Source: Dactylis glomerata (Eukaryota > Streptophyta > Magnoliopsida > Poales > Poaceae). Taken from it: a DNA stretch of 64,000 nt. Within the stretch, counting starts at the first letter, position 1. Each line of letters starts with the position of its first letter. The notes under the pieces were generated by a model. The model was not told the DNA's origin and did no database searches. It saw nothing but the letters and a program-made list of their open reading frames with translations. Location of the stretch: NCBI GenBank assembly GCA_007115705.1, contig QXEO01000832.1:186001-250000 (forward strand), in the 5' to 3' direction. Below, piece by piece: positions 1 through 11,918 of the stretch. Made by a program: the position numbers and the translations under genes.

Positions 1-1642
1 GTCTCCAACGTATCCATAATTTTTGATGCTCCATGCTTGTTTTTACACCATTTGCTTAGTGTTTCGTTACACTTCATGGCACTTTTGTGCATTTTCTGGA
101 ACTAACTTATTAACAAGTCGCCACAGTGCCAGTTCCCTGTTTCTGCTGTTTTTGTGTTTCAGAAAAGTTACACAGGAAATATTCTCGGAATTGGACGAAA
201 CCAAAGCCAGTCGCCCAGAATTTCACCGAAGCTTCCAGAGAACCGAAGAGGAGTCGGAGTGGGGCCACGAGGGGCCCACACACCAGGGCGGCATGGCCCT
301 GGCCACGCCCCCTATGTGTGAGACCACCTCGGTCCACTTCTGACGATGCCCCTTCGCCTATAAAGACCCCCCCCCGACGGGAAAAACCTAAAACCCCGAT
401 CAGTTTCCAGAACACATCGCGATCCGCCGCCGCCGTCGACCCGAAGATCGGGAGGGTCTAGAAGCTCTTCCCGGCACCCTGCCGGAGAGGGGAATTGCCA
501 CCGGAGGTCTTCTTCATCGCCATGCTTGCCTCCGGAGCGATGAGTGAGTAGTCTACCTTGGACTATGGGTCCATAGCAGTAGCTAGATGGTTGTCTTCTC
601 CACCATGTGCTTCATGTTTAGATCTCATGAGCTGCCCTACATGATTGAGATCACCGTTATGTAATTCTACATGTTTGGTCTGTTGGGATCCGATGAATAT
701 TGGTGTTATGCTTGAGTTGATGTACTGAAATTTATCTTATGTTATCTCTATGTTGTTTATGATCTTGCATGCTCACCGTTGTTAGTAGCTATCTTGGCCG
801 AGTAGTTGCTAGTGACTCCAAGAGGGGGTATTTATGCTCGATAGTGGGTTCATGCCTCTATTTAATCTGGGGGAGTGACAGAAACCTCTAAGGTTGTAGA
901 TGTGCTGTTGCTACTAGGGGGAAAACAACATTCATATGCTCGAGGGCATATGCTTTGTTTACATTACACACTTTGCTTAATGCAATTATCTGTTGTTCGC
1001 AACTTAATACTTGTGGAGTTCTCGGATTGATTCGCCACAAGTGGATTATTAGTCATAGATGCAGTTGGATGGCGGTCTATGTATCTTGTTGTAATGCCCA
1101 GAGTAAATCTCATAGTGATCCTCTCATCATATGCACGTTGTCTTTATTCTATCAATTGCCCAACTGTAATTTGTTAACCCAGCATGTATTATTTTATCTA
1201 TGGAGAGACACCACTAGTGAACTGTGGACCCCGGTCCTATTTTCTTTATATTGCTATCACATGTTTACTTTACTCGCATTGTTTACTTTACTCGCATACT
1301 ATTACTATTTTCCACTCGATACGCTCATTCCTTTGTTTCAAGCAAACCGGTGAGATTGACAACCTCATCGTAAGTTGGGAGCAAAGTATTTGGTTGTGTT
1401 GTGTACAGGTTCCACGTTGCTACTAGTTGAAGACGCGCTAACTCGTTATCGATCGTTAACGGCGCCCTTGTTGGAGTGTCACTAGACTAGCAAGCATCAC
1501 CTTCAGTTGTATTGGCTCCTTCCTCTCCTGATCGACATACCTTGGTTTCTTACTGAGGGAAAACCTTGCTGCTATATTCATCATACCTTCCTCTTGGGGT
1601 TCCCAACTAGACGGTGAAAAGATAACACCACCACAAGCATCA
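1..1642 (+). repeat. 5' LTR of element A (lacks about the first six bases)
   Basis: The sequence matches the 3' LTR at 52412-54063 almost throughout and ends in GCATCA. Comparison with the 3' copy shows that only TGATAC is missing at the window edge. A TATA-like TATAAAG lies at 359-365, at the point equivalent to 52782-52788 in the other LTR, and is the likely core promoter of the genomic RNA. Open frames inside the LTR are not conserved and look incidental. Confidence 0.93.
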
Positions 1643-1653
1643 AGAACTTTTTC

Positions 1654-1671
1654 TGGCGCCGTTGCTGGGGA
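1654..1671 (+). other. Primer binding site of element A (tRNA-Asp type)
   Basis: TGGCGCCGTTGCTGGGGA is complementary to the 3' end of plant tRNA-Asp with one mismatch (the usual form has CCGGGGA). It lies 11 nt downstream of the LTR end instead of directly at it. The same 10-11 nt spacing occurs in elements D, E and F, so the spacer is a family trait. The 5' UTR runs from here to the gag start at 1836. Confidence 0.85.
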
Positions 1672-1835
1672 GGAAGAAGAAGACTTCTGCGAGGGGAGTT
1701 TTCGCACGCACATCCTTTACTTTGTTTATTGTTTTGCTTTACTTTATTTATTTTACTTGCATCGTTTTATCAAAAACCCAAAAAAATTAGAATCCTTTGT
1801 AGTTGTTTTTACTTGTCTGCTTTTAGTTTGCTAGA

Positions 1836-3097
1836 ATGGCTACTCCTGAAAATACCAAGTTGTGTGACTTTACTAGCATGAACAATAGTGATTTTATCTG
1901 CACTCCTATTGCGCCACCTGCTCCTGCTCCAAATTTTTATGAGATTAAGCCTGCTTTGTTGAACCTTGTTATGAAAGAGCAATTTTCTGGTGCTAGTACT
2001 AATGATGCTGTAGCTCATCTCAACAATTTTGTTGAGCTATGTGAGATGCAGAAATATAAGGATGTTGAAAGTGATATTATTAAGCTTAAGTTGTTTCCTT
2101 TTTCTTTGAGAGGAAAAGCTTAGGATTGGTTGCTTTCTTTGCCTAAAAATAGTATTGATTCATGGGCTAAGTGTAAGGATGCTTTTATTGGTAGATACTA
2201 TCCTCCTGCTAAGATTATAGCTTTGCGTAGCAATATTATGAAGTTTAGTCAGTTTGATAATGAACATGTTGCTCAAGCTTGGGAAAGAATGAAATCTATG
2301 ATAAAGAATTGTCCCACTCATGGACTGACTACTTGGATGATTGTTCAAACTTTTTATGCAGGACTGAATTTTTCTTCGAGGAACCTACTTGATTCAGCTG
2401 TTGGAGGCACTTTTATGTCCCTTACCTTGGGCGCCGGAACGAAGCTTCTCGACAATATGATGGTAAATTACTCTGAATGGCACACCGAGAGAGCTCCACA
2501 AGGTAAGAAGGTAAATTCTATTGAGGAAACCTCTTCCTTGAGTGATAAGATTGATGCTATTATGCTTATGCTTTCAAATGATAGGACTCATGTTGATCCT
2601 AATAATGTTCCTTTGGCCTCTTTGGTTGCTCAAGAAGAGCATGTTGATGTAAACTTCATTAGAAATAATAATTTTAACAACAATGCTTATAGGAACAATT
2701 TTGCTAGTAACAATTATAGGCCGTATCCTTCTACCAATGTTAATGGTTATGGTAACTCTTATGGTAATTCCTCCAACAACACTAGGGCCGCGCCCTCCGA
2801 GCTTGAGGTAATGCTCAAGGACTTCATCGGTAAGCAAAATGTTTTTAACAAGTCTGTTGAGGAAAAGTTAGGCAAAATTGATATTCTTGCTTCTAAAGTT
2901 GATAGCCTTGCTCATGATGTTGAATTTCTGAAATCAAAAGTGTTGCCTAATGATGTGAAAGAGAACAATGTTTTTGCTACCGCTAATGCTATCCAAGTTA
3001 GAATTGATGAAAATGTTAGGATGCTAGCAGAATTGCATGCCAGGTGGGAAAGAGAAGATGAGATGGCTAGAGAGATGAAGATATGTACCATTACTAC
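1836..3097 (+). pseudogene. Element A gag (5' part), one internal stop, interrupted by element B
   Basis: The frame starts at ATG 1836. The region from about residue 50 to 200 has the helical pattern of a plant Gypsy capsid (retrotransposon gag domain: LNNFVELCEM, then FIGRYYPPAK and AQAWERMK), followed by an Asn-rich stretch and a coiled-coil-like tail (about 2800-3080). An in-frame TAG at 2121-2123 sits inside the conserved capsid motif; the frame is otherwise open up to the B insertion. The ACTAC duplication lets the reading resume in the same frame at 12253, so before B arrived gag-protease was one frame of about 688 codons with a single stop. The protein would form the virus-like particle that packages element RNA. 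Confidence 0.9.
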
Positions 3098-3431
3098 TGA
3101 CGAGGGTTAACTCGACAAATGTCCTAGATGAAGGACTTAGGATCGGGGAGATAGGGCGTCGGATGAACTCGAAGGTAAAGTTAGTCGAAATAGGTATGCG
3201 TCGAAAGTAAACTTGGGTGTTTTACCTGGCTTGCTTTCAATCTGGCCTACACCGTCCCCTCCTGGCCCCTTTATATAGGTGGCCAGGTCTCAAGGATCGG
3301 GTAGGGTCCGATACAGATTACAATATCGACATACGGTAGGAACTCGTATTCGACTATCATTACAATTGGGCCTAGCTATACGGGCCTTAGGGGTACTCAA
3401 CTAACGGGCTCTATTAACTATACCCTTGTCA
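3098..3431 (-). repeat. 3' LTR of element B
   Basis: On the plus strand it reads TGACGAGGG...CCCTTGTCA. It has the same length as 11919-12252, with two substitutions. A TATATAAA box on the minus strand (3270-3277) sits between the inverted arms CCTGGCC (3261-3267) and GGCCAGG (3281-3287). Confidence 0.95.
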
Positions 3432-4509
3432 GTAGCCCCTGAGATTCTACCAGAATTGCAGATTCGGGTTGAATCTCTAATCTTTAAATCTTCGACTTGA
3501 TCAATTCTTCGACTTCTTCTTATCTTCAAATCTTCGACTTGGTCTTTTGACTTATTTTCATGATATTCTTTCGCAAGGGGTTTTGATGAACAAGCCTGAC
3601 AACTCTGATGGATCAAGAGGTCAGTTAACTGCCAGAATAGATACTTGCCACCTACTTCAAATTCAATCCCCTTGGACTTGAATTCGGGATACCGGTCAAA
3701 CCCACCCTTTTGCCGCATTTAGGACTTACAAAGAATGGATCCCAGTGATTCTCAGGGTACCCAGTGCGTGCACCAGGATTTTCTTCGCGTCGTAGACACG
3801 GATACATACCAGCAGAGCGCATCCATGTGCGTATACCAGGCCACACAGGACGGATCCCGGGGTCTTACCTTCGTGACAAGTCACGGCATTCGAGTTGCAT
3901 TGCGATAACGCAACTCGAGAATCTTATGTCGCAGTCAAATTTTGACTGAAAATATTCGGGTTTCTACAACCATAAAACTCGCTCCCGGTGGGAGTAACAC
4001 TCCTGCACTTCTCCAACTCTAATGCTTTACCAAGAAATATCGTCGGGTGCGCGCTCAGCGCTCCCGATGGGAGTAGCCCCCGAGGCTATAGTCGAAAAAG
4101 ACTTTTTCGAGTATAGGCTCAAAATATAGTGTAGTCCATCATACTTCAACTCGAGATACTTCAACTTCGAGATACTTCAACTCGAGATACTTTAAGAACA
4201 TCTTGTCGTCGAATACTAGTCCACCACTTCAGAGAGAAGTTGTATTCACCATTCTTGAAAATAGTAGCCCCCACAGCTATAATCGAAACTCCTTCGTCTA
4301 CAGTCTTATGCACTTATTTTGCACTTGTCGGCGCCATCTTTCTTCTTTCTTATATTATCTTCTTTATGACATCAATGAGTACGTCACTCTGTACCATTGC
4401 GAACCGTTGCGTGGGCAGTACTGTAAATTTCTTAATTTTTGACCGTTAGTGGGTTTACCGTTTCCGATCTTTGCGCCACGTCTCAGCCCACGATCCTTCT
4501 CTCAGAAGA
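3432..4509 (+). other. Element B: polypurine tract and upstream region of the antisense gene
   Basis: The bases next to the LTR (3432-3446) read on the minus strand as a G-rich tract, CTCAGGGGCTAC, the likely polypurine primer of plus-strand DNA synthesis. The rest is non-coding and should include the promoter of the plus-strand gene. It holds short direct repeats: three near copies of TACTTCAACTCGAGA at 4142-4192, and several CTTCGACTT units at 3486-3545. Confidence 0.6.
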
Positions 4510-4517
4510 TATATAAG
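4510..4517 (+). promoter_or_regulatory. TATA box of the element B antisense gene
   Basis: TATATAAG lies about 150 bp upstream of the ATG at 4663, at a normal distance for a transcription start near 4545. It points along the plus strand, opposite to the element itself. Element C has a TATAAATA box in the equivalent place. Confidence 0.65.
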
Positions 4518-4662
4518 GGGGATCCTGGGGAATTTTACTGTTTACCAGCTCTTTCTCTCGCCACCGCCGCCATTGTCGATCTTGCCTCCTTCTCCTTTCA
4601 TGCATAGCCCCCAGGCACAGATTTGATAGATGCGCGTGAAGCACCTAGCAAGCAAGAACGCC

Positions 4663-7379
4663 ATGGCCAAGGGAAAATCGAACGCCGCGACCAGCTGGGT
4701 GACCTCTGCCATCACGAAGAAGGAGGTGGAGAAGGCCCGGACGGACGGCCTCATCTCCGCCCAAGATTCGATCAAGTTTCCAAGCACGGAGCGGATCCCG
4801 GAGCCCCCGAGTGGTTATCGGGTAATGTTCCTCGCTTTCCTCCTCCGTGGTCTTTCTCTTCCTGCCCACGAGTTCCTTCGTGGGCTTCTCTTTGTTTACG
4901 GTGTGCAGCTTCACCAACTCACACCTAACTCTCTTCTGCACATTGCGTGTTTCGAGACTCTTTGTGAGTCATTCTTGGGCATTGAGCCCCACTTTCTTCT
5001 CTGGAGGTCAATCTTTCGGCTCCGCCCCAATGTTGCTTTGGCTAGAAAACCCGAACTGGGAGGAGCCGTCGTTTCTGTGCGCCCTGAAGCACAATACCTT
5101 GAATTTTCCATGGCCGCATCTGTCCAAGGGTGGAGGACAAAGTGGTTCTATATCAAGGACCGCAAATCCTCTCCTGGAGATGAATACGGCCTACCTCCTT
5201 TTGATGCTTCCCAGGAGGTAAAGAAATTGGCGTCGTGGGATATGCTCCCCTCAGATGCGGAAGTAGAACAAATTCTTCCTCTTCTGTCTCGCATCAAGGC
5301 TTTAAAAGGAGGTCAAGGAGGCGCTTTGTCGGGTATTCAACTCATGGCGTTTTTTATTCAACGTCGAGTTCAACCCCTACAACACTGCCTTACCAAACTT
5401 TGGAGTTACTCCGGCTTGGAAGATCCTACCCGCGTCTCTGAAGATCTGATATTGAAAGAAGATGTCGACAAGCGAGTCAGGAGTCTCACCAAGCTCACCA
5501 AGGAACATGCAGTTGCTAATTTGACCGCTGATTTCTTTGACTCCGTGCACCCTCTTCCTGAGGTATATATCTGCTTACTTCTTGGCTCCTTGTTGTCGAT
5601 TTTCGTGTTTCTCAAACTATGTTTTCCTTTTCCTTATTTACTCTAGTAACGCGTTCGCGTGCAGGGGCACCAATTTCTCCTCTCGCGCCCCCCTCTTCTA
5701 GAGGCAGGGCCCCTTCCGGCTGATCTGGCCATGTCTGTATCTGAAGCCCCCGAGGCTGATGATAATCAGGACGGAGATGATGCCAAAGAATCAGAAGAGG
5801 ATACTAGTTCGTCGACATCGTCTCCTCCTGTGCAGCCTGAAGACACTGGCTTGGACAAGAAGAGGAAATGAGTCGACGAATTTGCTTCTTCGAGTTCCTC
5901 TTTGCAACAAGCAGTTGCGGAGAAATCCCCTATATTGACAGAAGATATGGAATTCTTCGACCTCCTGGCATCGTAAGTGCTTTATTTGAGTTCTCCACTT
6001 GCACCATTCTTGTCTTGTTTCTGTAGTATGGCATATAACGTATTTTCTTCTTTATAGAGATGACGAAGAGCCGCCAAAAGATGATACAACTGCTCCTTCG
6101 ATGTCGCCAGTGACCGCTGCCGAGCCCACTGAGCCAGTTGCCGCACCGAGGGTCACCAGGGCTTCTGTCAAGAAGGTTCCGGAAACTCGAAGCAACAAAT
6201 GCTCAAAGAAGGCCAAAGAACCCGATGTTTCTCTTGAGGCCCATGCATCGACGGGTTCTCCCGACGATGTGAGCAACTTCTTTTGCTTTTCCTTTTCTTG
6301 TCTTTCCTTTGCATATACTTGTGCTCTTACACGCCCTTTCTCTTAGGCATTATTGAAGAGATTTGTCGCCTTAGGCACGGAATGTGCTGGATACCTGAGG
6401 GTTGCGAAAGCTTCCGAAGGTACACTTTTGACGTCCAGTCACAACTTTTTCCTTGTACTTATCCTTTGCTATTTATCTGACACGCTTGCGTCTTCTCCTG
6501 TAGCTGCTCTGGCAATGGCCAATGCTCGAATTGCGTCGCTGGAGGCGGAGCTCCGTGCTTCACAGAAAGCTTATGATGCTGTGGCCACTGCCAAAGCAAA
6601 CGCTGAGAAGTCACAGAAATCTGCGCTTGGTAAGGCAAAGAAAGCTGAAAAAGCTTTAGCTGATGCCAACAAGGATCATGCCCAGCGAGAGCAAGCCGTG
6701 GCAGAGCGTCTTCACACAATGTCTACTGCTGCTGAAAGTGAGTGTTTTGCCTTGTCTTCTATTTTCAACTTCTGTTGCACTGTTGTACTTGCTGACATTT
6801 TCCTCTTCTTTTTCTCTTCTATCTGCTTTGTGTCGTGCAGGATTTACCGGGGTATCTCCGTCGTCCCTGCAACCGGACGATGATCCTCTGATGACTGCGG
6901 TTAACCTAGTCGAGGAAAACTAGATATCTATCCAGGAGACTTTTGAGTTAGTTAACCGCGTTCTATCACGACTGTTTGTCGGGTTGTGGCCGAAGAAAAG
7001 GGCAGCAGTTCCAAAGGACAACTTGAGTAATCTTTCCAAGTCCTTCGATACAACTGAAGATCCCACCCTCCAGCTGAAAGGGCTTTCTATTAAGCGCGGC
7101 ACCGTGGGTGCTATTGCACTGTCTCTTGCGCACGGTACGGACTTCGACTGGGAGAGGGTGAGCTCTCCCCATGGCCGCACCCGCGACGAGATGAAGGCTT
7201 TTTTCGAGAAGGCGAAGAAGTTGGCGCCTGCATTGGTGACAATTATTTCCCCTTCGGCATCCTCTGCGGCATCTACTGCACCACCTCCAATGGCGGAAGA
7301 TCCAGTGCCGCCGTCGACTTCTGGCAAGGAATTTGCCGTGCCCTCTTCTGCCACGGAGCAAAATGCTGAGGTGGCGTAG
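4663..7379 (+). pseudogene. Antisense intron-containing gene of element B (gypsy-type transposon domain protein), two internal stops
   Basis: My model has six exons: 4663-5562, 5665-5972, 6058-6268, 6347-6419, 6504-6737 and 6841-7379. All introns have GT...AG ends, and frame is kept at every junction (2265 nt, 755 codons). Two in-frame stops, TGA 5869-5871 and TAG 6921-6923, break it. Residues about 50-260 match the element C antisense protein (GYRVMFLAFLLRGLSLP; then FYIKDRK, LPPF, FFIQRRVQPLQ) and resemble the plant domain called 'putative gypsy type transposon' (Transposase_28). Exon 2 is acidic, exon 5 is an Ala/Lys coiled coil, and exon 6 has a helical domain with a Pro/Ser-rich tail. 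A start at 4630 is also open; 4663 fits the MAKGKS opening. The molecular function of this family is not known. Confidence 0.8.
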
Positions 7380-7553
7380 ACTCGGCTTCTTTGTAGCTTT
7401 TAGTTTTCTCCTTTTGAATGTAAAAAACTTTAGTTGCGTGCAACCCGAGAACCTTAGTCATAGGGTTGTGCTCTTATGTAAATATATCTTCTTATGAATT
7501 CTTGTGCTGCCTTTCTGAAATGTTTCTTCTTCCTTTTCTTTGGCTTTCAGTTG

Positions 7554-8484
7554 ATGCATATCGACGACCCTTTGACTTGCGGGCCTGCTCCTTTCTCTGC
7601 CAGTACGTTCAACTCGAGGATTCCGTCGCCTCCCAGTCGATGCGATCAATGCGCAGAATATTCTGCAAGGATTTCTGATCTTGAGGTTCGCTTGACTTCA
7701 GCCAAACGCCAAGCTCATATGGCGTTTGATAAAGCTAGCAAAACTTATGTCCTGACGAAGCAGGTATCAATTCTTGGTGATGAAGTGTCTAGCTTGACAG
7801 CAAAGATTTTGCATCACGAAGAATGCAATTCTTTTATTCTTGGTATCATTGAATCCGCCTGTGAAATGTTGCAATGTAAGTTTCCTCTCGACTTATCTTT
7901 TTCCCTTTTGCTCCACTGCTACTTTTATGATATCCTTTGCCCTTATAGGCACTTGCTTGGATTTCGCTGCTGAAGATCGTCGGGTTACCGAGCGAAGTGC
8001 GGCTCTAGAAAAAATGTCCGCAGGTGTTGAAAATTTATGGTCTGATCCTCGACGCCGGAGTGCTATTGTATTGCTTCAGGACCATGCCCAGCACATTGGC
8101 GAGGCAGTGGATGGCTGTAGGAGAGCTCTCGTAACTATGCACTCGGTCATGCTTCCTCGCAATCCTCTGCCTGCTACTTTTCCATTGCTTCTTGACGTTT
8201 TTAGATCCAGCCAGCGAATCCATCGGTTGATAGAACTGAACTTAGTGGCAGGTGCCAATTTTGCTCTTGGGTGGATACGCAAGTGGCAGCCAAGACTCAA
8301 TTATAGTTCTATGTCGCTGAGCTATCCTCCGGGTGGGGCAAGCCTTCGAGTACACTTAGAGAGTACCTTGCAGCCTGCCCGACGAATTATAGCCAGGCTG
8401 TTGCAAGAAGACTCTGCGTTTTTCCGCGAGTTTCACTACTTAGACCCTTTAGGTGTAGATGATTCTGACAACCCGATGTTGTAA
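7554..8484 (+). CDS. Second antisense reading frame of element B (coiled coil plus helical domain)
   Basis: Two exons, 7554-7875 and 7949-8484, join in frame (858 nt, 285 aa) with no internal stop; the intron has GTAAG...TATAG ends. The first exon gives a coiled coil (SARISDLEVRLTSAKRQ onward). The second gives a helical domain (LWSDPRRRSAIVLLQDHAQH, then LPATFPLLLDVF) whose spacing of Pro, Leu and Gly-Ala residues recalls the end of the first antisense gene. A CAG acceptor-like site just before 7554 means it could instead be a set of terminal exons spliced from the first gene. The 174 bp before it (7380-7553) look like UTR or intron. Confidence 0.6.
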
Positions 8485-8775
8485 GACGTATGTGGAACGC
8501 GAGAGTTTCTTTATTTCGCGACTGTATGTCTGAAACTTATTCTCAGAGCGTTTTTTGTATGAGTCGTGCGTTCGCCGCATTTTCCCTTTGAAAGACTCGT
8601 AAACTCGAATATGAGGAACGCTTTGTCTTTATTATATCTGTAATGTAGGATACATGGGGTAACCCAATAGATCCGGCCTATGACCTGTGTTCTGGATCTA
8701 GAGGGCATTGCCCCTGGTATAACTCGTGGCTTTTACAGCCTTATTCTTCTACTCTATTTTATTATTCTTTGATGC

Positions 8776-11700
8776 TTATGCCGTCATGGCTTTCTCTTCT
8801 TCTCCTGTATTTTTGTCTTCTCCTGATGCTCCTACTCGTGGTTTCTTCATCTCGGGCTCCGCAACGTGTCCTTCAAGTAGCTTGACGCCCTCTGTAGTCG
8901 TGCTTTTCGCCTTCTCTGCGTAGTTGGCTATCATGCCGAAGTTTTGTGCCATCTTGTGGAACTCCCTGTCGCAGAGATCTGAAACTTCAAAACTTCCTTT
9001 TACTGTAATTATTCCTCTTGGTCCTGGCATTTTAAGTACCAAATATGTATAGTGAGGCACTGCCATGAATCGCGAAAATGCGGGTCGTCCGAGGATCGCG
9101 TGATATTGAGATGGCCAGTCCATGACTTCAAAGTCTAGCTTCTCCCTTCTGTAGTTTTGTCGGTTGCCGAAGCAAACATTGAGTGCTATTCGACCCAGTG
9201 GGTAATTGGCACTTCCTGGCACGATCCCGTGGAAGGAACAATCTGTTGGTTTCAGGAACTCTATTGATATATGCATTGCTCGGAGTGTTTTTTGCGTATA
9301 TCAAGTTAATTCCACTCCCTACGTCCATGAATATTCTGTCAACGTCATACGCACCGATTTGAGCTTTGAGTACCAAAGGCGCGTTTCCCGGCCGAGGTAC
9401 TGTTATAGGGTGGTCTTCTCTGTTGAACTCGATTGGTTGTTCTGACCAGTGCAGATACTCCGTTGTGGCTGGAGGTGAGATGACTGCTAGATTGACTTGT
9501 CGAGTTATACTCTTTTCTTCTTTGTTCGACTTGGGCACAGGTTGTATCATTGCTGTGATGTGTCCTTTTGATGGAACGTACCCTTCGTCGTCGTCGTGTC
9601 CCTGGTTTTGCTGGTCTTGTCCTTGAGGAGCTCCGTTGTTTCCTTGCTATTTTGCCGGAGGATTGTTGCTTCCTTCAAATCCTTGTCGCCTTGCTTCGGT
9701 TTGCTTGTTTAGCGCTGCCTCTTGTAGTTTTAAGAATGTTGTACAATCTTTCATTGCGTGTCTTGATACTCGCTTCCCATCGACGAACGTTGAGTGTATA
9801 TGACAAGGTCCGTTGAGCATATCTTCTGCCGACGGGTTGTACTCTTTGGGTTCTCTTGCGAGAAACTTTTGGTAGTCCTCTTTTCCGTAGCTTCGATATC
9901 CCGAGCTTCTGCGATCACTTCCTTGATAGCTGTTGTCTTTGTATCCTGCGGCGACTTGGCTATGGGAGCCGTAGTTGTCGTAATTTCGGGACCGTCTCCT
10001 TTGACTTCCATATCTATTTCTTCTATCGTCCTTTGGGGATCGCGTTCGCTTGTTGTTGCATGCGTCTTCTCCATCTGCGAATCTGTTTGCTACGTCCATG
10101 AGGTCTGACACTATTTTTGGCTTGATTCTACCCATCTCTTCGACTAGGTCTGTTCGCCTTAATCCAATGATGAATGCATATATTGCTCTTTCGTCTGAAA
10201 CTTCGACTGCCGAATTTTTGATAAGGCTCCATCTTTGGATGTATGCCCGCAGTGTTTCATCGCGTTGTTGCACGCATGCTTTGACTTCTTCTATTGATGC
10301 TGGCCGCTTGTATGTCGACCTGAAGTTGCCTGTAAATTGCTTTGTGAGGTCTTCCCAGCTTCCAATAGTTTCTTTCTCTAGTTTGCTCAACCATGACCTT
10401 GCTGCTCCGGTGAGGTGTAGTTGCAAACTTTGCATTGCTATTTCTTTGGTTCCTCATAATATTTGCACTGCTTGTAGATAATCTGATAGCCATGATTGTG
10501 GTTCCTGTGATCCGTCGTACTTTTGCTAATCATGAGGTAACTTGAATCCCTTGGGAACTGGAGTGGTGCGAACCCTGCGGGTAAAGCACGATGCCCCCAT
10601 CTCTTTTTCGTCGTCTTCATAGTCGCGTCTTTCATTTGGGGATCGCGATCTTCGGGTTCCACCGTGCTGTTTTGGTGATGGCGATCGAGATCGTTGCTTG
10701 CTGCTTCTGCGCCGAGGACTGTTGTGATGGCGAGGTGACCTTGCTTTGTGCACTTCCTTGTGGTGATATGCTTCTTCTCCTTTTGCTGATAGCTTGTGGA
10801 CCACCATGTTGAGTCCGTTCAATGCTGCTCTATGCATATGCTCTCTAGGATCTCCTGGACTTGGTCGAGTTGTAAGTAGATATGCTTGTGCTGCTACTAG
10901 TGCTGCTTCAGGGGTTTTCGGTAGGATGTTCCCCTGCTCGTCGACCAATAGGAAGGACGAGTCGAGGTTTTTGGAAATACTTTGCCTGTCGGAGTACTCG
11001 AGGTTGTCGTATCTTGAACCGTGTCGACGATTTTTCCTTGCGTTACTATATGATGCGTCGCTTCGTGCTTTTCGAGCAGCTTTGCTAGCTGCAATGGCTG
11101 AATCTTTTCTTCTTTGTATCTCTATTTTCTCCTTTGCTAATTGCTTTGCCTGCTGCCTTAGGGCATAATGATACCCCAAAAGCATATCTTTGCTGGAATT
11201 TGATGGTACTGGCGTGCCGTGTTCTACGGCTTCTCTTATTATCCTCCATTCGTCGACTGATAGTTGAATTTTTTTCCCTGGCTGTGAGGGATTCTGCTAT
11301 TTGCCCTTCTGCTAGGTGATTTGCTCCTCTGTCGATATTTGCTGGGTTTAGCACTAGGTTGTTATTTTCATCGAATTCTTCTGAGTTGTCTCCCACAATG
11401 GCGAGCACCTGGCATTGTTTGCCGATGTTACTGTTGAAGCTTGAGAAGGTCGAGTCGTCATCTTCAGAAAGCTCTAACCCTGTCTTCCATGTGTCTGTTG
11501 TTTTGTCTGAGATATCGTCGAGGCAGATTATGAGATCGTTGAGTTGGACTCTTGCGTCGAGGTTTTCCTTTGCTTTGTTGTGCGCCTGGCACGCTCTTTC
11601 TTCTGAGTCGAAATTTTCCCGAATTTTGTCGCCTTCTGCGATTGGTGCTTTTTCAAAGCTGACCGGCGAGTTTACCTCGCTGGAAGAGTCTTCTAATGAT

Positions 11701-11897
11701 TCCAATGTTTCCTCTGTTTCAGGCTTGTTTGCCGACGGATATGGTTTCGTCGAATCCGAGAGGCGGGATGAACCCGATGGCCCGATAATGATGCTCAAAC
11801 TTCCAATGGTTAACTCCATCTCTTGATTTCCGTCGAGTTCTGAACTTCTGTTGGCTAAAAGCGAAAAAGCCGTCGAATTCATGATTCCAACGCCCAA
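8776..11897 (-). pseudogene. Element B gag-protease, degenerate
   Basis: Reading right to left: a gag N-terminus (11897 to about 11270); a coiled and Arg/Ser-rich region (to 10526); the capsid domain (about 10500-9990; WLSKLEKETIGSWEDL, FRSTYKRP); a basic nucleocapsid-like part; and a retropepsin domain with MDVGSGINLIYA (about 9330) and ILGRPAFSRFMA (about 9080). Breaks: a frame shift near the A7 run at 11269-11275, stops at 10526-10528, 10436-10438 and 9647-9649, and a second shift near 9280. The three stops are TAG or TGA at places where the flanking protein pattern continues. Gag would build the particle and the protease would process it. No polymerase follows. Confidence 0.88.
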
Positions 11898-11899
11898 GT

Positions 11900-11916
11900 C
11901 CCCACGGTCGGCGCCA
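11900..11916 (-). other. Primer binding site of element B
   Basis: On the minus strand TGGCGCCGACCGTGGGG starts two bases from the LTR. It differs from the element C primer site (TGGCGCCCACCGTGGGG) at one position, so the two elements probably use the same tRNA. I could not assign the tRNA from sequence alone. Confidence 0.75.
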
Positions 11917-11918
11917 AT

